From contig NZ_CP036313.1 of assembly GCF_004319545.1 (NCBI RefSeq), positions 3,350,501 to 3,414,500 on the forward strand: DNA of 64,000 bases. The letters are read 5' to 3'. The notes below the pieces were generated by a model, which worked only from the letters and a program-made list of their open reading frames with translations, did no database searches and was not told the DNA's origin. The translations under genes were made by a program, and so were the position numbers. Positions 25,958-35,457 of the stretch are shown here, one piece after another. Source of the stretch: Desulfobacter hydrogenophilus (lineage in GTDB: Bacteria > Desulfobacterota > Desulfobacteria > Desulfobacterales > Desulfobacteraceae). The stretch's first letter is position 1. Every line of letters starts with the position of its first letter.

Positions 25958-27188
25958 AGTAGGATGAATAGTATCTTTCGTAATACTTGTAATATCCCTC
26001 TTTTTTCATGTCCACCTGGTTGAGTACAAAGCCGATGATGGGGTGGTTCACCGCCTTGAACAGGTCCACGGCATTCTGGATGATTTTGCGGTCCGTGTTT
26101 CCGGATTTTATAACCAGCAAGGTACCGTCCACCATGGGGCTAAACAACAGGGCATCGGTGGCCGCGGTCACAGGCGACGTATCAATAAGAATGAAGTCAA
26201 ACCGGGACTTCAGTAACTCAATGAGAAATGCCATGTGCCTGGATCCCGCCACTTCGGCGGGATTCGTCGGTATTTTACCTGCAGCTATAAGAAAGAGGTT
26301 GTCCTCTTCCGTGGACAAAATGGCTTTATCGATGGCTGCGTTGCAGTATTTCAAGGAATTCTCACTGTCGTTGAAATTTTCAAACAGCTTTTCAATATCA
26401 ATGGTCTGATTTTTGGCGGTCTTTCCTTTGTCCCGGGGGAGTGTTGAAAATTCAAAAGAACCGGTTTCCATGGCCGATACTACCTGGATGGCCTCAACAG
26501 TATGGATGGACAAGGCCCGGGTCAAATCTTTTTTGGAAACAAAATTCATGGTGGTTAAAACAGAACCCAGGTAGTGGCCTGATTCTTTCTGTTTGTTCAG
26601 GGCCAGGCGGGCCTGTTCTTCGGAAATCAGGTTTTCCCGGATCAGGGTGTTGATCAAGTGTTTGGATTTCGGCCGGTTTATCCAGGAAATATTGGTGATT
26701 TTTCCCTTTTCAAACATAATGGCGGCCTGGGTCTCATTGTTTGTCAGGTACAGGCGGGTCGATCGATTTTGAAGCCGGGTCAGTTGGATCAGATCATCAA
26801 CGCCAAACTCGTCCAGACTGCCCTTGGTGAGATGGGCGCCAAATATTTCGGTGACAAGTTCGGTTACGCCGACTCCTGGATTTTTTGTCATAAGGGAGCT
26901 CAAATGCGGGCGCCGCAGGTCACAGTCTATGGCCAGTACCTTACGGTCGGTCTGGGCAATGCTATGGGCCAGGTTAAGGGTCGTGGTGGTTTTGCCTTCT
27001 TTTTCAACGGAACTGGTCACCACAATCGATTTGATCTCATTGTCCATGTCTGAAAAAAACAGGTTGGTGCGAAGCGTCCGGTAAGATTCGGCGAATCGGG
27101 AGTTTGGGGGTAAGTTGGCCAGCAGCTTTTCTTGGTTGGTTTGCCTGGTCCTCTTTTCTTTATTCCTGAAAATCAATTTGTCCTCCAT
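25944..27188 (-). CDS. BY-kinase (CpsD/CapB-like) with an internal insertion domain
   Basis: A cytoplasmic bacterial tyrosine kinase. Walker A is [16 protein letters not shown] (Lys66), Walker A' [11 protein letters not shown] (84-94), Walker [11 protein letters not shown] (330-339), and the C-terminal Tyr cluster is [18 protein letters not shown]. Between A' and the usual PTNPAEV segment lies an extra stretch of about 150 residues (142-292). It contains [20 protein letters not shown], like a DUF4388 domain, and [20 protein letters not shown] with [15 protein letters not shown], like the small helical domain of GspE/MshE N-termini. It is expected to cycle phosphorylation with the adjacent Wzz protein and the CpsB-type phosphatase. 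Confidence 0.88.
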   Translation of the reverse strand: MEDKLIFRNKEKRTRQTNQEKLLANLPPNSRFAESYRTLRTNLFFSDMDNEIKSIVVTSSVEKEGKTTTTLNLAHSIAQTDRKVLAIDCDLRRPHLSSLMTKNPGVGVTELVTEIFGAHLTKGSLDEFGVDDLIQLTRLQNRSTRLYLTNNETQAAIMFEKGKITNISWINRPKSKHLINTLIRENLISEEQARLALNKQKESGHYLGSVLTTMNFVSKKDLTRALSIHTVEAIQVVSAMETGSFEFSTLPRDKGKTAKNQTIDIEKLFENFNDSENSLKYCNAAIDKAILSTEEDNLFLIAAGKIPTNPAEVAGSRHMAFLIELLKSRFDFILIDTSPVTAATDALLFSPMVDGTLLVIKSGNTDRKIIQNAVDLFKAVNHPIIGFVLNQVDMKKEGYYKYYERYYSSYYGNK

Positions 27189-28689
27189 ATGCGACGGATT
27201 TATCTGCTTTCGGGATTACGGATAGTACGGGCTGGTCAAAATATTGATGAATATCTTCTTCCGTGCGCACGGTCTGATCCATGTACTCAAAGAAAAACGC
27301 AAGACCGCATCCAAAAAAGATCCCGAGTACCATGGCCAGGAGTATATTGCGCTTCTTGTTGGGAGATACGGGGCCGATGGGTATCTGGGCCGTTTCCACC
27401 AGCCGGATATTGGAGGTGTTGGCGGTTTGGAGAATATTGGATTCCTTGATTCGGGAGAGCATCAGATCATAAAGATTTTTTGAGGTATCTACATTGCGCT
27501 GGAGAATGGTGTATTTTAATTCTTTTGAAGAGGTATCCAGGGCCTCTTTCTCAAACTCAGTCAATGTTTTTTCCAGGGTTTTTTCCCTGGCATACAGCAC
27601 CTTGCGTTCGGATTTGAGGTTTTCCTTTTCCTTGGCGATTTCCTGGGCCAGACTGTTCCTGGTTTTTATAAGTTCCGTCTGGGTCTGGACAATATTGGGA
27701 TGCCTGCCCTTGTATATTTTGGACAGCCGGGACAGTTCGATCTCAAGATCCACGACCTTAGCATAGATGCTCTCTATGATGGGATTATTGATCAACGAGC
27801 GCACATTGGCCACACCTTTGAGAGAGCCCAGATTTTTATTCAGCTCATTGATCTTGGCATCAAGCCCCAGACGCTTGTTGCGTGTTTCCAGGTAGCGGTT
27901 GTTAAACTCCTGGATTTTCTGTTCCGTAAGCTTCTGTTTTCCCTCGATGGAGAAGAGCCGGCTTTCCTGCTTGTACTCAAAAAATTTCTGCTCGTCGTCC
28001 TCCAATTTTTTACGAATATCATAAAGTTCCTGGTTCAACCAGGCCAGGGTCTGCTTGGAAGCGTCCATTTTGTTGGTTAAATTGAACTCCATGAATTTGG
28101 TCGTCAGCGTGTTGGCAATTGCAGCGGCAAGTTTCGGATCCTTATCTTTGGCCGATATGGTGAGCAGCCGCGTGTCCCTTATCTGCTCCACCGTGATCTT
28201 ATTTTGAACCTGTGCGATCAATGCCTGTATTTTCCGGTTCCGGATCTCTTCCAAAGAGAGCCGGCTATCATCTTTTTTGACAAGGAGCTGCTTTATGTTG
28301 CTCTTGAGATTGGACAGCCACTGGCGGAAAAAATTGACCTCCAGATCTTTGTTCTCAGCATCCAGGTTCAATGCTTCGATCACTTCCTTGATCACGGGGC
28401 TGGATTTGATGGTCTTGATGGAGGTGTTAAAGCTCATGGTCTGGGAATGATAGGATTCGTAGTCGGTGCGTTCTCCGGTAATGGGCGAACTGGACCCTTT
28501 ATTGTCAAGGATCAGTCTTGCGGAAGATTCATATACCGGGTCCACGAAAAAGCTGTAAAATACAGCAGCCAGAACCGTGAGAATAAACACCAAGATAATC
28601 AAAGCTTTGCGCTTCATGAACACCATCAGGTACTCGGAAAGGTGAATTTCCTTTTCCTCAAAAAAAGATTCCGAAGGGGTGTCTTGCAT
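27160..28689 (-). CDS. Wzz/GumC-type polysaccharide co-polymerase
   Basis: A 509-residue inner-membrane protein with TM1 at ALIILVFILTVLAAVFYSFF, a long periplasmic coiled-coil region (for example KLEDDEQKFFEYKQESRL) and a second TM near NILLAMVLGIFFGCGLAFFF preceded by the Pro-rich QIPIGPVSPNKKR. It regulates chain length and links export to the kinase. The start at 28689 has AGGAG five bases upstream; the frame opens eight codons earlier without support. It overlaps the kinase gene by 29 bp. Confidence 0.9.
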   Translation of the reverse strand: MQDTPSESFFEEKEIHLSEYLMVFMKRKALIILVFILTVLAAVFYSFFVDPVYESSARLILDNKGSSSPITGERTDYESYHSQTMSFNTSIKTIKSSPVIKEVIEALNLDAENKDLEVNFFRQWLSNLKSNIKQLLVKKDDSRLSLEEIRNRKIQALIAQVQNKITVEQIRDTRLLTISAKDKDPKLAAAIANTLTTKFMEFNLTNKMDASKQTLAWLNQELYDIRKKLEDDEQKFFEYKQESRLFSIEGKQKLTEQKIQEFNNRYLETRNKRLGLDAKINELNKNLGSLKGVANVRSLINNPIIESIYAKVVDLEIELSRLSKIYKGRHPNIVQTQTELIKTRNSLAQEIAKEKENLKSERKVLYAREKTLEKTLTEFEKEALDTSSKELKYTILQRNVDTSKNLYDLMLSRIKESNILQTANTSNIRLVETAQIPIGPVSPNKKRNILLAMVLGIFFGCGLAFFFEYMDQTVRTEEDIHQYFDQPVLSVIPKADKSVAYGGQIDFQE

Positions 28690-28703
28690 GGGGGCTCCTT
28701 GTG

Positions 28704-29639
28704 TTATAACCATGATTCAGGGATATGGATTCGGTCGCCGGGCTGGAGGGGCAGGTCCGGCTCATCACCGGTCTGGACCTTTTTTAAATTAATGGTGATG
28801 ATCGTTCTTTCCGTACTGGTCCGGCGGATGACCCGGGCCCGGTTAGGGGCTGAGAACTTGTCAAATCCGCCGGCCATGATGCAGGCGGCCAAGGCGGTCA
28901 TCCCGGGCTGATATTCAAATACTCCGGGGGTTTTAACTTTGCCCTGAACATAAATTTTGGTGGCGGCCTGATCGAGTTTGGTACCGGGGGGGATGTAGAT
29001 CGTGTCTCCGGTGGCAAGGCGGATGTTTTCCGTCATGTCGCCTTCATCCAGGAGTCGCTTCAGGTCCACTATAATGGGTTTGGTGCCGGCAATGGATTGA
29101 GTGGGCACTTCCGCATCCAGATTTTCTAGCGTCTTGTCCTGGGCCATGATTATGGGGGCTTTCATGCCCCGGAGTACATAGGCCAGGTTGCCCCGTTCCT
29201 GGGTCACACCGCCCGCCTTGGCGATCAGGTCCATGATGGTGGGAATGAAATCCAGGGAAAAGACACCGGGTTCTTTTACTGCGCCTGAAATGAAAAATTG
29301 GAGGCTGTGGTATTCTATGATCTGCAGGTGCACCTGGGGTTCCACAAAAAAATCCCGGGCCAAAGGAGGAACGATCTGTTTTTCCAGTTCGTTGATGGTA
29401 AGGCCCGCCGCTGTGAGCTTTCCGATAAACGGAACCGTGACATCCCCGGTATCCCCCACCACCATCTCTTTGGCCACCTGTTCTTCACCGCCGGCCAGAA
29501 TGGAGATTTTCACCATGTCACCGACACCCAGACGGTAAGCGGCATCATCAGATGCTGCCGATTCCGGACAGGGTATCCATGCCGGCCACACCAGGAGTAC
29601 TAAAAAGGCTGCCCATCTTAATTTTGAAAATTTCTGCAT
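28704..29639 (-). CDS. Wza/GumB-type polysaccharide export protein
   Basis: An N-terminal signal peptide (LRWAAFLVLLVWPAWIPCPE) is followed by the Poly_export domain AYRLGVGDMVKISILAGGEE with TVPFIGKLTAAGLTINELEK. Two SLBB domains come next (for example FISGAVKEPGVFSLDF and IYVQGKVKTPGVFEYQPGMT), with GDRIHIPESWL at the end. It forms the periplasmic/outer-membrane exit channel. A Cys lies near the signal-peptide end (IPCPES), so it may be a lipoprotein. ATG 29639 has GGA seven bases upstream; a GTG at 29654 is the alternative. The C-terminal amphipathic helix of E. coli Wza is absent, as in GumB types. Confidence 0.88.
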   Translation of the reverse strand: MQKFSKLRWAAFLVLLVWPAWIPCPESAASDDAAYRLGVGDMVKISILAGGEEQVAKEMVVGDTGDVTVPFIGKLTAAGLTINELEKQIVPPLARDFFVEPQVHLQIIEYHSLQFFISGAVKEPGVFSLDFIPTIMDLIAKAGGVTQERGNLAYVLRGMKAPIIMAQDKTLENLDAEVPTQSIAGTKPIIVDLKRLLDEGDMTENIRLATGDTIYIPPGTKLDQAATKIYVQGKVKTPGVFEYQPGMTALAACIMAGGFDKFSAPNRARVIRRTSTERTIITINLKKVQTGDEPDLPLQPGDRIHIPESWL

Positions 29640-29758
29640 AATTTTTCCGTTCACGAGCTAACAAAAAAATAATGGTATAAAAATTTCTATACTATTGTTT
29701 TTTTTGTTTAGATAATTAAATTGATTGATAAGATAATGACAATGTTTTTTATGTCTAT

Positions 29759-31689
29759 CTCCCCATTCGCTCATTTGATATAAAGTATTTCTAAATTTCA
29801 AGTTGCGTATAAATAGAAGAGTCTAATCCCAATTTTTGGATAATTTGTTTTTGCAGATTTGATAATGGTTTCAATGAACGCATAATAACATTCCCTGCCA
29901 TGTCGCATATAATAGTAAGGTTAACTTTCGAGAAAGCCTTTAAAATTTTTTCCGCAGAAGGTTTGGCTGTAGTCTTTTTATGGTTTTCAGGATGCATATC
30001 AGGTAATTCAGTCTTTTCTTCTTTCAATGAGCGTCGAACAACAAATTCTATAAGAGTCAATACCCTTACACACAGGGTGAGTAGATATGTCATACCTTCA
30101 ATCTGATCATCTTTTTTAACAAACAACGGCGCTATGTTAAGACGACTTTTTAGCCTGCCGAAAATACGTTCAACTCGATATTCATTTCTATATGACAAAA
30201 TAGCATCATGCAGGGAAAGCTTATCAAAATCCACCTCTGTGACGAATGCTTTCCAGCCAAACCGGGTTTTTTCATCGGCGATTTTTTTCTGATTTCTTTC
30301 AACAGAAGTAATCTGATAACGAACTTTCTCTACAACGATGGTTTCCCGGTTAACGCCACCCCTGCCTTTACCGACGTACTTCATTTTTTGTTCTACCTGT
30401 TTTTCAAACTGGGCTTCCAGCAGATCCTCAACGTTATGGGCTTTGATTATTTTGGCAATCGCCGCCACAAGTTCAGCCTCATCGCTTATTTGACGTCTGC
30501 CTCGCCCTGGTAAAGGAGTTAATTTTTCAAGTTTTTCTTTAGCTTTTGTCAACCGAATATTGAGACCGGCTGACTGTTGCCTGGCATGAGCAGGGGAATG
30601 AACGACGAACACACGCTCCGGCCAGGTTATTTCTTCAGCCTTTTTTTGAAAAGTCTGAATGCGGCTGAACTCATATCCTTTGGCTGCCAGAACTACTATT
30701 CCTTTATAGTTCTCTCTGAACACAGGAATCAAGATTTTTTCCTGATCTTTGGAAATACCTTCATTGATCCATGTTTTCATTTCATCAGCAGTTTTACCGG
30801 TCAAGGGCAGCGGGCATAAATAATGATGCCCTGACGATAGCAAATGAGCCCGGGTCTCCAGTGCACTCATTTTACAATCACCTGAGAATAATAATCCATT
30901 TTTTTTAAGACTGTCACTGACGCGGCTTATCAGCGGAATATATAATCCATCGTCTGCCTTTTCACCAGAAACGACGTCAGAAGCCAACGGCATTCCCAAA
31001 GGGTCCAAGGCAGCACTCATCAATTTTATCTGAGGTAACTTCGTATTGTCTTTGCTATGACCAAACTGAACCAATCCATCTTCTGTGATTGCCTGGTCCG
31101 CACTCACAGTCGTTGCATCACATCTGATTGTTTCAGGCTTCAGATCATACACCTCTATTGACTGTTTGTTGAGATCATCTTCTATCTTTGACCAGTATTC
31201 ACGATTGCTTAAATGTTTCAAAAGATGGGCTAAACGATCATCACTGAAATCCAGCGCCACTATTGGCCGGCCTGCTATGCACAGCAAGGTATTTTGCATT
31301 TCTTCCACATATTCACTCATTGATACTTTACGGTGGTCGCCTTCAGTCAGAATATAGGCCATCCATATGACTGTGGTCCATCCCCAGCTAAGGTCTCTTT
31401 GATTTCCATGTCTTGGAATATGTCTGTCTATGATTTCCGGAATACCCATTCTGAGCATTTGTGCTATGAGCAAAGGCACATCATCCACTCGTTCCGTAAT
31501 AATCTGAAGTTTGTCTTTGTTGAAAATCTCTTGATCTTTTGATGTCGAATCCGTTGTCATTTTAGCACCTTTAAGTTAAAAGAAAGGAAACTACAGTCGA
31601 ATTTTTTACAAAAGTATGATGAGTTTTAACTATTGCAAGCCCTCCATGCAAAATTAACTTTTTCAGATTTAAAATGAGCGAATGGGGAG
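29759..31689. mobile_element. IS1634-like insertion sequence, copy 2 (1931 bp)
   Basis: Same ends as the copy at 11328-13258 (CTCCCCATTCGCTCATTT and inverse). The 6-bp duplication is GTCTAT (29753-29758 and 31690-31695). It separates the outer-membrane barrel gene from wza within the polysaccharide operon and lies right at the barrel gene's stop codon. Confidence 0.93.
29791..31560 (-). CDS. IS1634-like (IS4 superfamily) transposase, copy 2
   Basis: 589 residues, identical to copy 1 except Gln for Glu near the N-terminus (SKDQEIF). All catalytic motifs are present (IRCDATTVSADQ, SGDCKMSALETR, RVERIFGRLKSRL). It reads in the same direction as the operon, so operon transcription may pass through it, though polarity on wza and downstream genes is likely. 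Confidence 0.92.
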   Translation of the reverse strand: MTTDSTSKDQEIFNKDKLQIITERVDDVPLLIAQMLRMGIPEIIDRHIPRHGNQRDLSWGWTTVIWMAYILTEGDHRKVSMSEYVEEMQNTLLCIAGRPIVALDFSDDRLAHLLKHLSNREYWSKIEDDLNKQSIEVYDLKPETIRCDATTVSADQAITEDGLVQFGHSKDNTKLPQIKLMSAALDPLGMPLASDVVSGEKADDGLYIPLISRVSDSLKKNGLLFSGDCKMSALETRAHLLSSGHHYLCPLPLTGKTADEMKTWINEGISKDQEKILIPVFRENYKGIVVLAAKGYEFSRIQTFQKKAEEITWPERVFVVHSPAHARQQSAGLNIRLTKAKEKLEKLTPLPGRGRRQISDEAELVAAIAKIIKAHNVEDLLEAQFEKQVEQKMKYVGKGRGGVNRETIVVEKVRYQITSVERNQKKIADEKTRFGWKAFVTEVDFDKLSLHDAILSYRNEYRVERIFGRLKSRLNIAPLFVKKDDQIEGMTYLLTLCVRVLTLIEFVVRRSLKEEKTELPDMHPENHKKTTAKPSAEKILKAFSKVNLTIICDMAGNVIMRSLKPLSNLQKQIIQKLGLDSSIYTQLEI

Positions 31690-31691
31690 GT

Positions 31692-32903
31692 CTATTTCAT
31701 GGCAAAGTCATAATTGAACTTAGCCTTGAGCATTAGGTATTGGTTGTCAAAATCTTTCCCGGGAAAGTTAGAGTCCCTCTCCTCATGTCCACCGGAAAGT
31801 CCAACAGTAAAGAACGGATTGATCAGATAGTCCGCCCCCAGAGAAATCAGCCATCGATCATCATCACGGGAAGAGGTTTCATAGTCGGAATTCTGAAAAT
31901 ATCCGGAGAGGGTACAGTTGAGTCTTTCCATGAGCAGATAGGTGAAGCGGGCATCCAGACGGATGGACTCATAGTAGGTATCCCCAGTACCTGAATCGTT
32001 CAGGTTGGAGCTCAGGGAAAAATAAATCGAGTGTTTGGGAATGGATTTGGCATCTGGGGTATTTTGACCCAGTACAGACAGTTTCCATACAAATGCATCA
32101 ATGTCTCCAGAGGCAACGGTTTTATCAAAATTTCTGTTATGGTAACCAATCCCGGCGCCGAAGGTCAGGTAATTGACCTGACGCTCGACGTTGAACATAA
32201 CCTGGTTTGAGGTATAGTCTGATGTATCTTTGTCATAATCCCTTTCCCAGATTTGATAATCCAGGTTAAAGGAAGTTTTGGGGGTAAGATTGTAGGACCA
32301 GGTGAGTCCACCTCGGTTTTCCACGGAATCCTCTCCCTCTCCTGGGGCGTCATCTGAATAATCGGTTAACAGATTGGTGTATTTAAGGGCAACGTTAAAT
32401 TTTTCGCCGAAATTATAAACTACCCGGGGAGCAAACCGGTTCAGGATGTACTTATACTTGTCTATACTGTTGTCGTTGGCATCGGCAGAGGCTGGATCAC
32501 GGGTCTTCATAAAGGTATTGTCCAGTCCCAGTTCCAACCTCTGGGTGGGCATGGTTTTGAAGCGAAACATGGCATTGTGACCGGTGTAGTCAAACTCATC
32601 CGCATCAATCTGACCGAGTATGTTTTCATCCTTGTCGTCGTACATGAACCGCTTAAGGGTGTAATCCAGGGTCATTAGGGTTTTGTCCGTGGTGTACCCA
32701 AAATCCAGGCCCGGTTGTACTGTGTAGGTGTGAACGATTTTTTCTTTGTTTTCCGTCTTATTAAAGTTGTTATCAATCTGCCAGTCCGCTTGGATATGTG
32801 GTTTTATCACCAGGCGCTGGGCAAAGGCCTGGCTGCCTGTTAGCATTAGACATAGGGCTGCCAGGAAGCTGACTAAGATATAGTGGGGTAGTTTGAATTT
32901 CAT
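31692..32903 (-). CDS. Outer-membrane beta-barrel protein of the polysaccharide locus
   Basis: A 403-residue protein with a clear signal peptide (LVSFLAALCLMLTGSQAFAQ). Alternating beta strands rich in Tyr, Asn and Asp follow (TLDYTLKRFMYDDKDEN, RGGLTWSYNLTPKTSFNLDY, DNQYLMLKAKFNYDF). The pattern fits a 16-20 strand barrel such as those found next to Wza in exopolysaccharide loci. It ends in FNYDFAMK rather than a terminal Phe. Its stop codon overlaps the target duplication of the IS. Function in export or modification is inferred from context. Confidence 0.78.
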   Translation of the reverse strand: MKFKLPHYILVSFLAALCLMLTGSQAFAQRLVIKPHIQADWQIDNNFNKTENKEKIVHTYTVQPGLDFGYTTDKTLMTLDYTLKRFMYDDKDENILGQIDADEFDYTGHNAMFRFKTMPTQRLELGLDNTFMKTRDPASADANDNSIDKYKYILNRFAPRVVYNFGEKFNVALKYTNLLTDYSDDAPGEGEDSVENRGGLTWSYNLTPKTSFNLDYQIWERDYDKDTSDYTSNQVMFNVERQVNYLTFGAGIGYHNRNFDKTVASGDIDAFVWKLSVLGQNTPDAKSIPKHSIYFSLSSNLNDSGTGDTYYESIRLDARFTYLLMERLNCTLSGYFQNSDYETSSRDDDRWLISLGADYLINPFFTVGLSGGHEERDSNFPGKDFDNQYLMLKAKFNYDFAMK

Positions 32904-32944
32904 AAAAATCTCCAGTAGTACTATGTGGTTGTGTAAAGATTCAG

Positions 32945-33838
32945 TTACGCCGATGGGCTTGCCTCAGACTCATCCTGGGTTATAGGCGGTTCTATCTCGG
33001 GCACGGGCTCAGCGGGCTCAATTTTAGTTGGCGTTTCAGTTGCCTCTACAGCGCCTGATGTGGCACCGGAGCTTGCGGCTTCGGTTATCGCCGCAACATC
33101 CTGACCCGTTGTTTCTGCCGCCTCTACAGCGCCTGATGTGGCACCGGAGCTTGCGGCTTCGGTTATCGCCGCAACATCCTGACTCGTTGTTTCTGCCGCC
33201 TCCACAGCGCCTGATGTGGCACCGAAGCTTGCGGCTTTGGTTATCGCCGCAACATCCTGACCCGTTGTTACTGCCGCCTCCACAGCGCCTGATGTGGCAC
33301 CGAAGCTTGCGGCTTTGGTTATCGCCGCAACATCCTGACCCGTTGTTACTGCCGCCTCCACAGCGCCTGATGTGGCACCGAAGCTTGCGGCTTTGGTTAT
33401 CGCCGCAACATCCTGACCCGTTGTTACTGCCGCCTCCACAGCGCCTGATGTGGCACCGAAGCTTGCGGCTTTGGTTATCGCCGCAACATCCTGACCCGTT
33501 GTTACTGCCGCCTCCACAGCGCCTAATATGGCACCGGAGCTTGCGGCTTTGGTTATCGCCGCAACATCCTGACCCGCTTCCACAGCCGCATGCACAACTG
33601 TAGATATAGCTTCGCTGGCTATGGTTTCAGGATTTTCTCCGGCAGCCACTGCCCGCTTTATCGCTGTTTGAACGGCTGCCTCTACTGCCTCTGTATTTCC
33701 AGTAGCTGCGGCATTCTCAATTTCAGTCTTTTCATCGGGGGTCAGCTGGGCAAAGGCTTCTCCTGCACCCATGCAGACCAAAGCCAAAGTTGCCAAAGCC
33801 AAAACTATCAGATGAATCTGTCTGGTCAATTTTTTCAT
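32945..33838 (-). CDS. Secreted Ala-rich protein with seven 26-residue repeats
   Basis: About 297 residues. The signal peptide is IHLIVLALATLALVCMGAGE with AFAQ cleavage. An acidic N-terminal region is followed by seven tandem units of 26 residues (GAVEAAVTTGQDVAAITKAA then SFGATSG) and a Pro/Glu tail. Four central units are identical at protein level. Start 33838 is supported by AGGAGG just upstream; the longer open frame is not. It is the first gene of the operon in its present form. The units are probably amphipathic helices. No known function; I do not recognise the family. Confidence 0.75.
   Translation of the reverse strand: MKKLTRQIHLIVLALATLALVCMGAGEAFAQLTPDEKTEIENAAATGNTEAVEAAVQTAIKRAVAAGENPETIASEAISTVVHAAVEAGQDVAAITKAASSGAILGAVEAAVTTGQDVAAITKAASFGATSGAVEAAVTTGQDVAAITKAASFGATSGAVEAAVTTGQDVAAITKAASFGATSGAVEAAVTTGQDVAAITKAASFGATSGAVEAAETTSQDVAAITEAASSGATSGAVEAAETTGQDVAAITEAASSGATSGAVEATETPTKIEPAEPVPEIEPPITQDESEASPSA
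33025..33575 (-). repeat. 78-bp tandem repeat array, seven units, in coding sequence
   Basis: Units such as GCACCGAAGCTTGCGGCTTT followed by GGTTATCGCCGCAACATCC recur every 78 bp, several of them identical. The period is a multiple of three, so unit gain or loss keeps the frame. Confidence 0.92.
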
Positions 33839-33904
33839 GTTTTTCCTCCTTAATTTTAGTTTCAACATATTTGTTATAGTACCAGCGCTATAATCATTGT
33901 ATAA

Positions 33905-35457
33905 CTCGATGTTCAAGTTTTTTGGAGAGGAACTGCTAAAAAACTCAACAAAACCTTCATTTAAGCGCCAGAGATGGTGTCGGTTCTAATCTTCCCATGG
34001 GTCTTCCACTCATATGTTTTTTAGATGGCATAAGGCAAAAAAAATCTTTAATGACTTGCCCCATTTCCTTAAGCTTCGAACCAGGATCTTGCTCTTTCAG
34101 CAACGATTTGACAGATTCCAACAAAACATCCATTTGAGCTCTTCGTTGTAGGCTACCCACGGTAAACACAGGTAGTTTGTTCTCTACGCAGGCCTTTTGC
34201 TTAGGGTGAAGGAGGAGGCAATGGTCTAGCAACAGACTCAGGATCAGGCCTCGGCTTGATCCTTCTTCGTCATATTGTTTGGCCTCTTGCCCCCAGCCTT
34301 CATAAAGCTTCCAGTCTTCAAAGAAAACCTCCACAAGCCATCTTAAAGAATATGCTTGGATAATGTCAATAGTACGCCAACTCACATCAGTAGCAACTAT
34401 GTAACGATAGTCTTTTTCTCCGTCATATTTAAGGGCGATTACAAAACGTTTTTTGCCGCCGTGAGCATCAACCTTCAGGCGAGCGCTGCTGATTGTTACA
34501 TTTTGTTCCTCACCGCCTCGTACACGAATAGTCGCTTTTACACCTTTATTCGTGACATCGAAATAATCTTTAACTGTCTTCTTTTTACCTCTGAACTGTA
34601 TGTTTTGGGTAGATTTTAACTGACTGATAACCTGTATGCCGCCAAAAAGATCAGAAGCTCCACTCATAAATTCATCTGGACCGTATAGAGCATCACCCAA
34701 TATGCATTTAACTGTAATTTCAGGGTGATCTTTTTTAAAATTCTCAAGCAAGAGCAGCGCTAATTGAATCTTTTTGGGATACTCAGGGTTCAATGCCGGC
34801 TTGACTGGCCGCTTACTCTTGGGAATCCCCTTTTTTTTCAACCTCTCTTCCTCTTTGTTCCAGGCACTAACCACTGGATCCGGCATATAAAACTTAAAAC
34901 CAACTGGTATTGTTATAGAATCAGTCACCAAGAGCAATAAGACAACGGTCTGACCATTAACATAACCCCCGCTTGCTTTGTGTTTTTGTTTGTGTGTCTT
35001 ATATATTCGTTTTGTAGTCTTAGAGCGGGCACGGTCGGACTCATCAAAAACAAGAACCCCGCCTGTAATACCAAATTTTTTAAAGATAAGCTTAACGCTT
35101 GCAAAGAGTATAAAGTCCCATGAAATTTTGCTTTTACGAAACATCCAAGATAATGCCGCTAATTTATAACTGCCTATACTTGCCCGCTCAAACTTTGCCC
35201 AACATACAGCGTTTACCATTAATATGCCGGTAAGACAAAAGCTTAACCATGACTTCTGAATCGCTGTCAGCTCAGCACCAGGTTGATATTGCTTCAACCT
35301 ATCATTGAGGTCGTCGATGTAGTTTTTGATAAATGATGCTGAGTCAGTTATTATCACGATCAATAAATTCCTATCGGTTTGTTCAATGTTTCTTCAGTTA
35401 TCGTGATCATATTATCAAAATAAAAATTTAGCCAATCATAAAAACTTGATCATCGAG
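33905..35457. mobile_element. IS4-superfamily insertion sequence (1553 bp)
   Basis: The ends CTCGATGTTCAAGTTTTTT and AAAAACTTGATCATCGAG are inverted copies with one mismatch. Both flanks carry TATAA (33900-33904 and 35458-35462). It lies between the operon's first gene and the CpsB-like gene, whose last codons it has replaced. The MITE at 11042-11184 shares its ends. Confidence 0.9.
33957..35363 (-). CDS. IS4/IS701-like transposase
   Basis: 468 residues. GGVLVFDESDRARSKTTKRI has the first Asp, VKCILGDALYGPDEFM the second, and IQAYSLRWLVEVFFEDWKLY the Glu in the Y-x2-R-W-x-E/V-x-FF-D-K style of IS701/IS4 enzymes. Length and position fill the element. No frameshift or stop is seen, so it may be active. 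Confidence 0.88.
   Translation of the reverse strand: MIVIITDSASFIKNYIDDLNDRLKQYQPGAELTAIQKSWLSFCLTGILMVNAVCWAKFERASIGSYKLAALSWMFRKSKISWDFILFASVKLIFKKFGITGGVLVFDESDRARSKTTKRIYKTHKQKHKASGGYVNGQTVVLLLLVTDSITIPVGFKFYMPDPVVSAWNKEEERLKKKGIPKSKRPVKPALNPEYPKKIQLALLLLENFKKDHPEITVKCILGDALYGPDEFMSGASDLFGGIQVISQLKSTQNIQFRGKKKTVKDYFDVTNKGVKATIRVRGGEEQNVTISSARLKVDAHGGKKRFVIALKYDGEKDYRYIVATDVSWRTIDIIQAYSLRWLVEVFFEDWKLYEGWGQEAKQYDEEGSSRGLILSLLLDHCLLLHPKQKACVENKLPVFTVGSLQRRAQMDVLLESVKSLLKEQDPGSKLKEMGQVIKDFFCLMPSKKHMSGRPMGRLEPTPSLALK

Noticed and set aside
33025..33575. Regular 78-bp repeats resembling a CRISPR array
   Set aside because: Units abut with no unique spacers, are in frame with a secreted protein, and no cas genes are near.
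33028..33603. Plus-strand open frame with Leu/Pro/His-rich repeats
   Set aside because: It is the antisense shadow of the repeat protein and has no ribosome site or independent support.
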